Shown one piece after another: positions 53,874 through 61,683 of a DNA stretch of 64,000 nt. The stretch comes from Sporomusa acidovorans (GTDB taxonomy: Bacteria; Bacillota; Negativicutes; Sporomusales; Sporomusaceae). Numbering within the stretch: position 1 is the stretch's first letter; the number at the start of each line of letters is the position of its first letter. The position numbers were made by a program, and so were the translations under genes. The stretch is taken from the NCBI RefSeq assembly GCF_002257695.2, contig NZ_CP155571.1; one strand, 5' to 3'. The notes beneath the pieces are model-generated. The model did not search any database. It saw only the letters and a list, made by a program, of their open reading frames with translations, and was not told the origin of the DNA.

Positions 53874-54590
53874 TTATTTTATTTGTCCAGAATGAGTCCA
53901 CAGTTCGCGGTAAGTAGCTACATGCTCACCAAAGTTCTTGCCTTGAACGATAGCATTAACAAATACCGCCGGTGTTCCCACTCTTTGTGGATCAATTTGA
54001 CCAACTTCAACAATTTCGTTAACTTCGGCAACAGTATAATCTGCAGCCATAGCAACCGTGGGATTTGTATTGAGTCCGGCGTAACGGTATTCTATATTAC
54101 CCAGTTTGTCTGCTCGATAACCTTTAATAAAGGCAATATCCGCATGCAGGGGTTTTTCCAGAATATATTCCTGGCCATCAACGGTAACTTTATCTTTGCC
54201 TGCTTCCACCATTGTACCAAGTCCGGTTCTGGTAAGTACTCCGCCCAATCCGGCCCCACCAGCTCTAACTTTCTCAATCCAACTTCCCATAGGGTAAAAC
54301 TCAACATCCAAATCACCGGTTTTCATTGCTTTGACGGCCTCAGGAGATGTTCCAACGTGAGCGCAGATAAACTTCTTAATTTGCTTATTGGCAAATAAGG
54401 GAGCTAAGTCAAAGTTCCCTCCTGGTTGGGTTGCAACAACCGCCATAACGGTAAGATCTTTAACCCCCTTTTTGACCAGTTTGTCAATGCAGGTAATCGC
54501 AGTGCCTACACCACAAAATCCACCAAATAAGATGGTCATACCGTCGGTGACTCTGTCCATGACTTGATCTAACCCCACTACTTTGTCCAT
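53874..54590 (-). CDS. atoD: 3-oxoacid CoA-transferase subunit A (AtoD-like)
   Basis: A 238-residue subunit. It begins MDKVVGLDQVMDRVTDGMTI and has the GGFCGVGTAITCIDKLVKKG coenzyme A loop. The ATG at 54590 follows AAAGGAGTG; an in-frame ATG at 54614 precedes that ribosome site and is rejected. First gene of the sigma-54-driven operon. Confidence 0.94.
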   Translation of the reverse strand: MDKVVGLDQVMDRVTDGMTILFGGFCGVGTAITCIDKLVKKGVKDLTVMAVVATQPGGNFDLAPLFANKQIKKFICAHVGTSPEAVKAMKTGDLDVEFYPMGSWIEKVRAGGAGLGGVLTRTGLGTMVEAGKDKVTVDGQEYILEKPLHADIAFIKGYRADKLGNIEYRYAGLNTNPTVAMAADYTVAEVNEIVEVGQIDPQRVGTPAVFVNAIVQGKNFGEHVATYRELWTHSGQIK

Positions 54591-54709
54591 TAACCGATAC
54601 ACTCCTTTCAACATTTTATTGAAACTGGCTAATTAAAGTTATCTACCTTTGTTAGCACCTCCCCAGTTATACTTTTGTACTTTGTTCATTTACACGTCCT
54701 GCTTACTAT

Positions 54710-54724
54710 GCATTTAACATGCCA
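54710..54724 (-). promoter_or_regulatory. Sigma-54 promoter of the CoA-transferase/Fix operon
   Basis: Leftward TGGCATGTTAAATGC with GG and GC ten bases apart; two departures from consensus. Start expected near 54698, about 108 bases before the atoD-like gene. A sigma-54 activator gene is immediately upstream, and the same element is conserved in the duplicate at 57260. Confidence 0.75.
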
Positions 54725-54770
54725 ACTTCGGAAACCGCGAATATTCTGGCTTTTCTTGTTTAAACGCAAT

Positions 54771-54797
54771 AAAAAAAGTGTCGGCATCGACACTTTT
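54771..54797 (-). terminator. Inverted repeat: regulator terminator and possible activator site
   Basis: AAAAGTGTCG (54774-54783) pairs perfectly with CGACACTTTT (54788-54797) and is followed leftward by a T-run, so it can end the regulator transcript. The repeat plus ACACTTT half-sites at 54803 and 54811 is also a candidate enhancer 50-100 bases upstream of the -24 box. Confidence 0.7.
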
Positions 54798-54850
54798 CAT
54801 CTACACTTTAACACTTTTCTCATTTTTTTGAAAATACTATTAATAGGTGA

Positions 54851-56914
54851 CTACTCCTGCAAATTATACTTTTTTATTTTTTGATACAAAGTCGCCCTGT
54901 GGATGCCAAGTATTTTGGCCGCTAACGCCTTGTTACCTTTTACTTCTTTTAAGACATTAATTATACACTTTTTTTCATCTTCCGTATCCATCTGGACAGC
55001 TTCAGGCCTATGGTTTTTTTTTATCGATGGATTTTTCACCACTGCCGGTAAATGTTTCGGCAAAATCAACGGCGCCATAACAGTAGCCCCGACTTGCTCG
55101 ATCACGTTAATTAATTCGCGGATATTTCCCGGCCAAGGATATGCCCGTAATAAGGCTAATGCTTCCGGAGAAAAATTTTTTAAAGGAATGCCTAACTTAT
55201 GACATACCCCGGGAACAAGATAATCAACAATTTCGCCAATATCCTCTTTCCGTTCACGCAGCGGCGGTACCTCCAAGCAAATAACATTTAAGCGATAGTA
55301 CAAATCATCCCGGAAGGTTCCCTGCTCCACCATATCTTCAAGCTGCTTATTCGTTGCCGCAATAATTCGCACATCGCAAGTTTGTCCCTTTTCGCCGCCG
55401 ATATGTTCTACCGTTTTATCCTGCATGACGCGCAGAAGCTTGGCCTGCATGGGTAAGGGCATATCACCAATTTCATCCAGAAACAGCGTACCACCATTTG
55501 CCAATTCAAATTTTCCCTTTTTACCACCTTTTTTAGCTCCGGTAAAAGCACCTTCGTCGTAACCGAACAACTCAGCTTCCAGCAACTCTGTCGGTATGGC
55601 CGCACAATTAATCGACACTAAGGGCTTATTTCCTCTCCTGCTGGCATTATGAACAGCTTGGGCAAACAATTCTTTGCCTGTGCCACTTTCTCCAACAATT
55701 AAAACTGTACTGTCGGTCGCAGCAGCTCGTAACGCTAAGTTTTTAACGTGTACGATTGAGCGCGACCGGCCAATTATATTTTCAAATGTAGTTTTCATTA
55801 CAATCCGGCCTTGAGTAACTTCCTGCGGCTGCTCCGTGCAGGAAAATATTTTATCACGCTGTAAGATGGCATCAACTTCGCTTATATCTTTAAATACAGC
55901 CTCACCAATTGCCCCAATGATTTGTCCGTCACGAAACATCGGCACCCTGTTTACAACAACCTTACGTCCCTTGACGCTCTGTAGTTCCGCCAATTCCGGC
56001 ACACCAGTCTTCAGTACAATATGCATCCGAGAATTTTCAATCATATCCTTAATAGATTGTCCTAACAGTTCTTCACGGGGAACCCCCATAATATCTTCAT
56101 AGGAATGATTGACAAGTTGAATTATATTATTATTGTCAACGACAATGATTCCTTGTTTCAGGCTTTCAAAAACGCATTCCAGGGCTTCCAGTTTTTGCTG
56201 AGTTGCAGCCAGCTGTTGTGTGGTATCAATACATTGCGATGTATCCTGAATAATCGCTAAAGCGCCTACCACTTTGGAATCCTCATAAATCGGCGTACGA
56301 TTAACAATTACCTTACGGCCGTCAAGCTCCATCAGACATTTTATATCACTTTCACCGGTTTGTAACACTTTCATTAGACCCGTATTCGGAATAATATCAT
56401 AAATAAATTTTCCACAGGCTTGCTCGGGCGGCTTACCAACAATCCGCCCGGCTACGTCATTAAAAACTTCGATAATTCCATACGTATTAATTATGATAAT
56501 TCCATTCTGCGCAGAGCGAACCAGCGCCTGAACTTCATCATTGGTCCGACGCATTTTTGCATAGAAGATATCCATGAAATCTTGCCGACTCACGATGCCG
56601 ACCAGCTTATTGTACCTATTTACTACAGGCAATAAACTTACCGGGATCTGCCAAGCCTCATCAATTGTACATTCTGGATGAACGGTAATAACGCCTTGTG
56701 TCATTTTAACTGAAACCGGCTGTGATAATGATACTCGATTAATGGTAGCTTCGATAATATGGTTTTTTGTAATTAAACCGCAAACTTCATGTTTATCATT
56801 AATAATCGGCGCCCCGCTAATCTTGTACTTATAGAATAAAAAAGCAGCATCACTTAAAGTGTTTGTCGGCTTAAGTGTTTTAGGATTTGGTGTCATAAAA
56901 TCACGTACCAACAC
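54851..56914 (-). CDS. CBS-PAS-PAS-AAA-Fis sigma-54 activator
   Basis: An enhancer-binding protein of about 687 residues. Two CBS motifs occupy the first 120 residues (VRDFMTPNPKTL, later KLVGIVSRQDFMDIF) and may sense adenine nucleotides. Two PAS domains follow (about 130-235 and 250-350), then AAA+ with Walker A GESGTGKE (411-418, counted from the GTG at 56923), GAFTGA (458-463) and Walker B GTLFLDEIG, and a Fis helix-turn-helix (NKALAAKILGIHRATLYQKI). I favour the GTG at 56914 since GGAGTGG precedes it; the GTG at 56923 lies in that site. It should activate 54710-54724 and perhaps its own gene. Confidence 0.9.
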   Translation of the reverse strand: MLVRDFMTPNPKTLKPTNTLSDAAFLFYKYKISGAPIINDKHEVCGLITKNHIIEATINRVSLSQPVSVKMTQGVITVHPECTIDEAWQIPVSLLPVVNRYNKLVGIVSRQDFMDIFYAKMRRTNDEVQALVRSAQNGIIIINTYGIIEVFNDVAGRIVGKPPEQACGKFIYDIIPNTGLMKVLQTGESDIKCLMELDGRKVIVNRTPIYEDSKVVGALAIIQDTSQCIDTTQQLAATQQKLEALECVFESLKQGIIVVDNNNIIQLVNHSYEDIMGVPREELLGQSIKDMIENSRMHIVLKTGVPELAELQSVKGRKVVVNRVPMFRDGQIIGAIGEAVFKDISEVDAILQRDKIFSCTEQPQEVTQGRIVMKTTFENIIGRSRSIVHVKNLALRAAATDSTVLIVGESGTGKELFAQAVHNASRRGNKPLVSINCAAIPTELLEAELFGYDEGAFTGAKKGGKKGKFELANGGTLFLDEIGDMPLPMQAKLLRVMQDKTVEHIGGEKGQTCDVRIIAATNKQLEDMVEQGTFRDDLYYRLNVICLEVPPLRERKEDIGEIVDYLVPGVCHKLGIPLKNFSPEALALLRAYPWPGNIRELINVIEQVGATVMAPLILPKHLPAVVKNPSIKKNHRPEAVQMDTEDEKKCIINVLKEVKGNKALAAKILGIHRATLYQKIKKYNLQE

Positions 56915-57140
56915 AAAGACCACTCCACTTCATGCCATCAATTTTCAAAAATTGCTTTCCATTATAAGTAGTTATTTTCTATTAATTCGAACTATTTCGT
57001 CAAGAATCCCTAAAATTCCTTTTAAATTGCACTTTAATCTCAAATAATTGTGTCAATTTATAAAATTATTAGTAAAAATCATGTCTAATCATGTAAAATA
57101 TCCCAGAATCTAAGTAAACACCATGTCCGGATGAAAATCT

Positions 57141-57200
57141 TTACTGGATTTCATATAGTAAGAAAAAAATAACCCAAAGCCTATTTTCATCTTGGGTCAT
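57141..57200 (-). other. Possible 19-codon leader ORF overlapping a terminator
   Basis: An ATG at 57200 opens MTQDENRLWVIFFLLYEIQ, whose codons run through the terminator stem and T-run at 57163-57199. The ribosome site is weak (AAGAAAG). It lies between the duplicate sigma-54 promoter and the regulator gene, the position of a translational attenuator, but chance is quite possible at this length. Confidence 0.2.
57163..57199 (-). terminator. Terminator between duplicate sigma-54 promoter and regulator gene
   Basis: TGACCCAA pairs with TTGGGTTA (one G-U pair) around a 14-base loop and is followed leftward by seven T residues. Transcripts from 57260 would meet it about 80 bases after their start. 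Confidence 0.6.
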
Positions 57201-57243
57201 CTTTCTTATTTATCAGCTGCTTTTTTCGGCGATAATGAAGCGT

Positions 57244-57370
57244 ACGTGCTGCTTACTATGCATTTTACATGCCAACCTCCGAAACCGGGTATAATCTGCT
57301 GTTTTCGTCCAAACTCAAATAAAAAAAGTGTCGTTATCGACACTTTTTATCTACACTTCAACACTTTTCT
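57244..57370 (-). repeat. Regulatory module, copy B (upstream of the regulator gene)
   Basis: Gapless duplicate of 54694-54820. It keeps the -24/-12 element at 57260-57274, the inverted repeat at 57324-57347 and the ACACTTT half-sites at 57353 and 57361. It lies 330 bases before the regulator gene. The surrounding gap 56915-57870 has no intact gene: it also holds a terminator, an insertion-sequence end remnant and a second terminator. Confidence 0.8.
57260..57274 (-). promoter_or_regulatory. Sigma-54 promoter in copy B, facing the regulator gene
   Basis: Leftward TGGCATGTAAAATGC, differing from the copy at 54710 at one base and keeping the GG-N10-GC spacing. It would produce autoactivation of the regulator or a short RNA ended at 57163. 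Confidence 0.6.
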
Positions 57371-57489
57371 CTTTCTTCCATAATACGCTTAATTTAATAG
57401 CATGAACGACTTCATGAATAAAAGTTTAAATTATCACACCACAGTTTCTATTCATCAATCATAGAAACTCACGAAATACCTTATGCTAC

Positions 57490-57640
57490 TGGAATCACTT
57501 CAGTGAACTACCACGGGCACAAGGCCCGTGGCTTCCGGGGTAACTCCAGGGCTTCTGCTAAAGCAGTAGCTTCTCATCGCTCCCCGGCTAACCGTCGGCG
57601 AGTTTACGCCTGACGACAGCATTCTTTAATTCCTTTGCTT
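57490..57640 (-). mobile_element. IS200/IS605-type right-end remnant (omega-RNA-like)
   Basis: Leftward the sequence contains GGAAGCC, a hairpin CCACGGGC/GCCCGTGG (57511-57531) and TAGTTCACTG, the arrangement seen at the right end of many IS200/IS605 elements and TnpB-associated omega RNAs in Firmicutes. Upstream it has further small stems (CTACTGCTTTAGCAG). No tnpA or tnpB coding sequence remains. The call rests on pattern memory of this end type. Confidence 0.5.
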
Positions 57641-57653
57641 CCCTTCAAACTGT

Positions 57654-57686
57654 TAAGGGGGTTGTCTCGTTGAGACAACCCCCTTA
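57654..57686. terminator. Strong hairpin after the sugar-acid operon
   Basis: A 15-base perfect stem beginning TAAGGGGGTTGTCTC with a three-base loop. It lies 60 bases after the hydroxypyruvate isomerase remnant and likely ends the leftward operon transcript. Confidence 0.8.
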
Positions 57687-57748
57687 TTTAGCTGATTTCT
57701 TGCCGTTACATATAGCCGAACGCCGGCAGCCAGGCAAACGGAGACCTG

Positions 57749-57844
57749 CTAGTCCGGAGCGGGAATATACTCCAGGCCAATATAGCCCTGATAGCCGCTG
57801 TCCTCGATCTCCTTCACCAAAAACGGGTAATTGATTTCCCCCGC
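57749..57844 (-). pseudogene. Hydroxypyruvate isomerase C-terminal remnant
   Basis: Thirty-one codons read AGEINYPFLVKEIEDSGYQG and end YIGLEYIPAPD then stop, the typical C-terminus of Hyi (family length about 260). A TGA precedes it in frame and the semialdehyde dehydrogenase gene ends 27 bases upstream, so the rest of the gene has been deleted. Hyi converts hydroxypyruvate and tartronate semialdehyde, which fits the glucarate-type operon. Confidence 0.7.
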
Positions 57845-57870
57845 TCAGCAACCTCATCCATACGTTACGG

Positions 57871-59328
57871 TTAATAACGGGCCGTGACCATTTTCTTGCG
57901 CGTGTAAAATTCCACACCGTCGCGGCCGTTGACATGCAAATCCCCAAAAAAGGACTTTTTATAACCCGAGAACGGGAAGAAGGCCATCGGCGCCGGAACC
58001 CCCAGATTGATGCCCAGCATACCGGCATCAATTTCTTCACGGAATTGGCGGATCGCCCCCGGGCTGTTGGTAAATAAGCAAGCCCCGTTGGCGAACTCGG
58101 ACTGATTGGTGATATGGATGGCTGCGGCCAGGTCGCTCGCACGCACGACCGACAGAACGGGAGCGAAGATTTCATCGGTCCAGATCTTCATCCCCGGCTG
58201 TACATGGTCAAAGATGGTAGGCCCCAGGAAATATCCCGGACCGGCCGCAGCGGGAGCGTTCCGGCCGTCGAGAACCAGCTCGGCACCCTCCTTCACCCCG
58301 GTTTCTATATAAGCAACCGTCTTATTCTTATGGGCCTGGCGAATCACCGGCCCTAAAAACACGCCTTCCTCCAGGCCGTTGCCGATGGTCAATTGTTTCG
58401 CCGCCCCGACAAGACGCCGGACCAGTTCATCCGCGACCGCGCCCACGGCGACGACCACCGAGCAAGCCATGCACCGTTCCCCGGCCGAACCGAAAGCGGC
58501 ATTTATAATGTTTTTCACCGCTGCATCCAGCTCGGCATCCGGCAGAACAATGGAATGGTTTTTCGCCCCGGCCAGCGCCTGCACCCGTTTGCCGTTGGCC
58601 GCCGCCCGGGTATAAATGTAGTCGGCTACCGGTTTGGACCCCACAAAGGAAATTGCGGCAACATCGGGATGATCCAGCAACCCGTTGACGACATCGTGCG
58701 TGCCGTGCACTACATTTAACACTCCGTCGGGAATACCGGCTTCCCGGGCCAGTTCCGCTAAGCGGTTCGATAACAGCGGCGTGCGCTCCGATGGTTTTAA
58801 GATAAAAGTGTTGCCGCAGGCAATGGCCAGAGGAAACATCCAGCATGGCACCATCATCGGAAAATTAAACGGTGTGATGCCGCCGACGACGCCAAGCGGA
58901 TACCGGTACATCCCCGATTCGACGCCGGTGGCAATATCGGGCAGCTGCGTCCCTGCCATAAGAGTTGGCGCACCGCAGGCAAATTCCACACACTCGATGC
59001 CCCGCTGCACCTCGCCGCGGGCCTCCGCGAAATTTTTTCCGTTTTCCAGCGTGATTATCCGCGCCAACTCGTCCCAATGCTGAACGAGCAACTGCTGGTA
59101 GACAAAGAGCAGGCGCGCCCGTCGCGGCACCGGCACCCGCCGCCACATCTCATACGCAGCGCGGGCCGCCACCACCGCCCGCTCCACATCCTCGCGCGCT
59201 GATAAAGGCACATAAGCCAAAATTTCGCCGGTTGCGGGATTGGGAACAGTCTCGCGCCGTTCGGTACTTGCCTCTACCCACTGACCGCCAATAAAGTTTT
59301 TTATCATTTGTACATTCGTATTTTTCAT
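57871..59328 (-). CDS. CoA-acylating (methyl)malonate-semialdehyde dehydrogenase family enzyme
   Basis: A 485-residue aldehyde dehydrogenase of the MmsA/IolA type. It begins KNFIGGQWVEAS, has PFNFPMMVPCWMFPLAIACGN, the catalytic Cys in GSAGERCMACSVV and the ending GRDGVEFYTRKKMVTARY, all typical of this CoA-dependent group. The ATG at 59328 follows GGAGGG; a TTG one codon earlier is less likely. In this operon it may oxidise a semialdehyde formed by the aldolase step, but the exact substrate is uncertain. Confidence 0.92.
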   Translation of the reverse strand: MKNTNVQMIKNFIGGQWVEASTERRETVPNPATGEILAYVPLSAREDVERAVVAARAAYEMWRRVPVPRRARLLFVYQQLLVQHWDELARIITLENGKNFAEARGEVQRGIECVEFACGAPTLMAGTQLPDIATGVESGMYRYPLGVVGGITPFNFPMMVPCWMFPLAIACGNTFILKPSERTPLLSNRLAELAREAGIPDGVLNVVHGTHDVVNGLLDHPDVAAISFVGSKPVADYIYTRAAANGKRVQALAGAKNHSIVLPDAELDAAVKNIINAAFGSAGERCMACSVVVAVGAVADELVRRLVGAAKQLTIGNGLEEGVFLGPVIRQAHKNKTVAYIETGVKEGAELVLDGRNAPAAAGPGYFLGPTIFDHVQPGMKIWTDEIFAPVLSVVRASDLAAAIHITNQSEFANGACLFTNSPGAIRQFREEIDAGMLGINLGVPAPMAFFPFSGYKKSFFGDLHVNGRDGVEFYTRKKMVTARY

Positions 59329-59346
59329 CAACTAACCCTCCATGTA

Positions 59347-60726
59347 TCAACTTGTCTGTGTCTGGCCGGCCGTTTCCGCCTGAGGCTGGTCCAGTTCCAT
59401 CCTCTTGATGGTCCCGACAATAAGCAGATAGCTTAAAATCGCACCTAACGCATTAGCCCCCACAAACACCAGCGCCCCGTTAAACGATCCCGTTTCCCGG
59501 ATAATATAACCGATCAGGATCGGCGTGGTAATTCCCGCCGTGTTGCCGAACGTGTTAAACAAGCCGCCGCTGAGTCCTACAATCTCCTTGGGAGACGTAT
59601 CCGCAACCACCGCCCAGCCCAAAGCGCCCAGGCCCTTGCCGAAAAAGGCCAGCGCCATGATGCCGACAACCACCCAGACAATATCAATATAGTTGCAGGC
59701 AATCATGCTGGTGGACAGCAGCATGCCAAGCACAATCGGCGTCTTGCGCGCAACCGTCAGAGTATGCCCCCGCTTCAGCAGGAAATCGGAAAACACACCG
59801 CCCAATATGCCGCCCAAAAATCCGCACAGCGCCGGCAGCATAGCCACAAAGCCCACTTTGAGAATCGACATGCCGCGGGACTGGACCAGATAGATGGGAA
59901 ACCAGGTCAGAAAAAAATAGGTGAGCGTCGTGATGCAATATTGGCCGATATACACCCCGAGCAGCATCCGGTTTCCCAGCAGCTTCTTGATGCACCACCA
60001 GGTAGACCCGCCTGCGCACTTCTTGCTGCCTTTCCCGGCCTCATCCATATGCACCAGTGCGCCGCCCTGCGCGATATACGCAAGCTCGGCCTGATTGACG
60101 CGCGGATGTTCCCGGGGACTGTGAATCACTTTTAATAGCACGAAAACCAGCGCAATCCCAATGGAACCCATCACCACAAAAACATGCTGCCAGCCGAACC
60201 GGTACACAATCCAGCCCATAATGGGCGCAAACAGCACCGTTGCAAAATACTGGGCCGAATTGAAAATCGCCGCCGCCGTTCCCCTCTCCCGGGTGGGAAA
60301 CCACGAAGCCACAATCCGGCTGTTGGCCGGAAGCGACGGCGACTCGGACAAGCCGACAAGAAACCGCAGGGAAAATAAGGCGATAACCGCCGCAAAGCCG
60401 CTGAAAATCTCCACATATCCCTGCAGCAATGTAAAGAAAGACCACAGGAACAGACTGCCCGCATATACCTTCTTGGAACCAAAGCGGTCCAGCAGCCAGC
60501 CGCCGGGAAGCTGCCCCACCACATACGCCCAGGCAAAGGCAGAAAATATATACCCCATGCCGACCGGGTCCAGTTTCAGATCTTTTGACAAAGCCGGCCC
60601 CGCAATCGAGAGCGCAGCCCTGTCGGCAAAATTAACGGTTGTTAAAAAAAACAGCATCCCGAGAATCACCCAGCGAATGCGGCTTCGCTTACCCGTTCCC
60701 GCCGCAGCACAGTTCACATCCATCAT
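59347..60726 (-). CDS. gudP: D-glucarate/galactarate-type permease (MFS, ACS family)
   Basis: A 459-residue, 12-helix transporter. Segments such as FADRAALSIAGPALSKDL, DPVGMGYIFSAFAWAYVVGQ, FNSAQYFATVLFAPIMGW and GKGLGALGWAVVADTSPKEI closely match my memory of E. coli GudP/GarP across the whole chain. It imports an aldaric acid with protons. It is encoded 18 bases before the dehydrogenase gene and after the aldolase gene. Confidence 0.88.
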   Translation of the reverse strand: MMDVNCAAAGTGKRSRIRWVILGMLFFLTTVNFADRAALSIAGPALSKDLKLDPVGMGYIFSAFAWAYVVGQLPGGWLLDRFGSKKVYAGSLFLWSFFTLLQGYVEIFSGFAAVIALFSLRFLVGLSESPSLPANSRIVASWFPTRERGTAAAIFNSAQYFATVLFAPIMGWIVYRFGWQHVFVVMGSIGIALVFVLLKVIHSPREHPRVNQAELAYIAQGGALVHMDEAGKGSKKCAGGSTWWCIKKLLGNRMLLGVYIGQYCITTLTYFFLTWFPIYLVQSRGMSILKVGFVAMLPALCGFLGGILGGVFSDFLLKRGHTLTVARKTPIVLGMLLSTSMIACNYIDIVWVVVGIMALAFFGKGLGALGWAVVADTSPKEIVGLSGGLFNTFGNTAGITTPILIGYIIRETGSFNGALVFVGANALGAILSYLLIVGTIKRMELDQPQAETAGQTQTS

Positions 60727-60766
60727 CCTTCACTCCTCTACATCCAATAAAACCCTTGTTCCGCAA

Positions 60767-61666
60767 TCAGACAGACCGGGCCAAGCCCAACTGTTCCAGT
60801 ATCTTGCGCAGTTGCGTCAGATTGGCTTCCGAACAATGCTCGACCGGCCTGATCGGGTCGCCGGCCGGAACACCGATGAGGTTCAAGGCATCCTTAGTCA
60901 CCACCGGAAAACTGCCCAGACTAAAGGCCAGCCGCAGCGGGGCCAGCCGGAACTGCGCGGCGCGGGCGCCTTCAAGATCCCCGGCCATAAACTTTTCATA
61001 GATCTCCACCACCAGCTTCGGCGCCACATTGGCCGTCGCCGCGACCGTGCCGTATCCGCCATAGGCCAGCGTAGCAAAAATCAGCATATCGCGGCCGGCG
61101 ATCACCCGGAACGCCTTTCCCTGAGTGCGGCGGATCATCTCAGCGGTCAGCGTCATATCGCCGCTGCTGTCCTTAACGCCGATAATATTGTCGATATCGG
61201 CCAGCTTCGCCACTACGTCGGCGGACAAATTGACTCCCGTTTTATCGGGATTATTGTAGAGCAGCACCGGCAGGCCGGTAGACTTGGCAATGGTTTCATA
61301 ATGCCGGTATAACTCCGCTTTCGTCGGCTGAATGAACATGGGCGTCAATACCGACACAGCGGCCGCGCCCAGGTTCTCCGCCATGCGGGTGAGTTTGACG
61401 CATTCCCGTGTGGTGATGGCGCTGGCCCCGACATACACAGGAACCCGTCCCCGCACTTGATCGACGGTGATCTCGACCACCCGTTGCTGATTGTCAAAAT
61501 CCAGCCCGTAAAACTCGCCCGTACTGCCGAGGACAAAAACGCCGTGCACGCCTCCGGCCAGCACATACTCAATGAGATTGCGCAGTTGCGTTTCCACTAC
61601 GTTTTCCTGACCGTCCACAGGCGTCACCAGCGGCGGAATCACGCCGCGCAATTGTTGAATGTCCAT
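60767..61666 (-). CDS. DapA-family aldolase/dehydratase (sugar-acid catabolism)
   Basis: A 299-residue class I aldolase of the DHDPS/N-acetylneuraminate lyase superfamily. It has GVFVLGSTGEFYGLD (about residues 42-56), the active Tyr in LLYNNPDKTGVNL and the Schiff-base Lys in GVKDSSGD near residue 163. In this context it probably acts on a 2-keto-3-deoxy sugar acid such as 5-keto-4-deoxyglucarate rather than in lysine synthesis; this is inferred from neighbours. Confidence 0.9.
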   Translation of the reverse strand: MDIQQLRGVIPPLVTPVDGQENVVETQLRNLIEYVLAGGVHGVFVLGSTGEFYGLDFDNQQRVVEITVDQVRGRVPVYVGASAITTRECVKLTRMAENLGAAAVSVLTPMFIQPTKAELYRHYETIAKSTGLPVLLYNNPDKTGVNLSADVVAKLADIDNIIGVKDSSGDMTLTAEMIRRTQGKAFRVIAGRDMLIFATLAYGGYGTVAATANVAPKLVVEIYEKFMAGDLEGARAAQFRLAPLRLAFSLGSFPVVTKDALNLIGVPAGDPIRPVEHCSEANLTQLRKILEQLGLARSV

Positions 61667-61683
61667 CCTATTCGTCCCCTCCT

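Larger units (their letters stand above)
54694..54820 (-). repeat. Regulatory module, copy A (duplicated at 57244-57370)
   Basis: A 127-base segment that aligns without gaps to 57244-57370, at roughly 80 percent identity by eye. Both contain a -24/-12 element, an inverted repeat AAAAGTGTCG-N4-CGACACTTTT and two further ACACTTT half-sites. This copy lies before the CoA-transferase operon. Confidence 0.8.

Noticed and set aside
60161..61312. 383-codon plus-strand frame over the permease and aldolase genes
   Set aside because: Antisense shadow of two clear genes in a GC-rich segment; low-complexity, His/Arg/Gln-rich product without family features.
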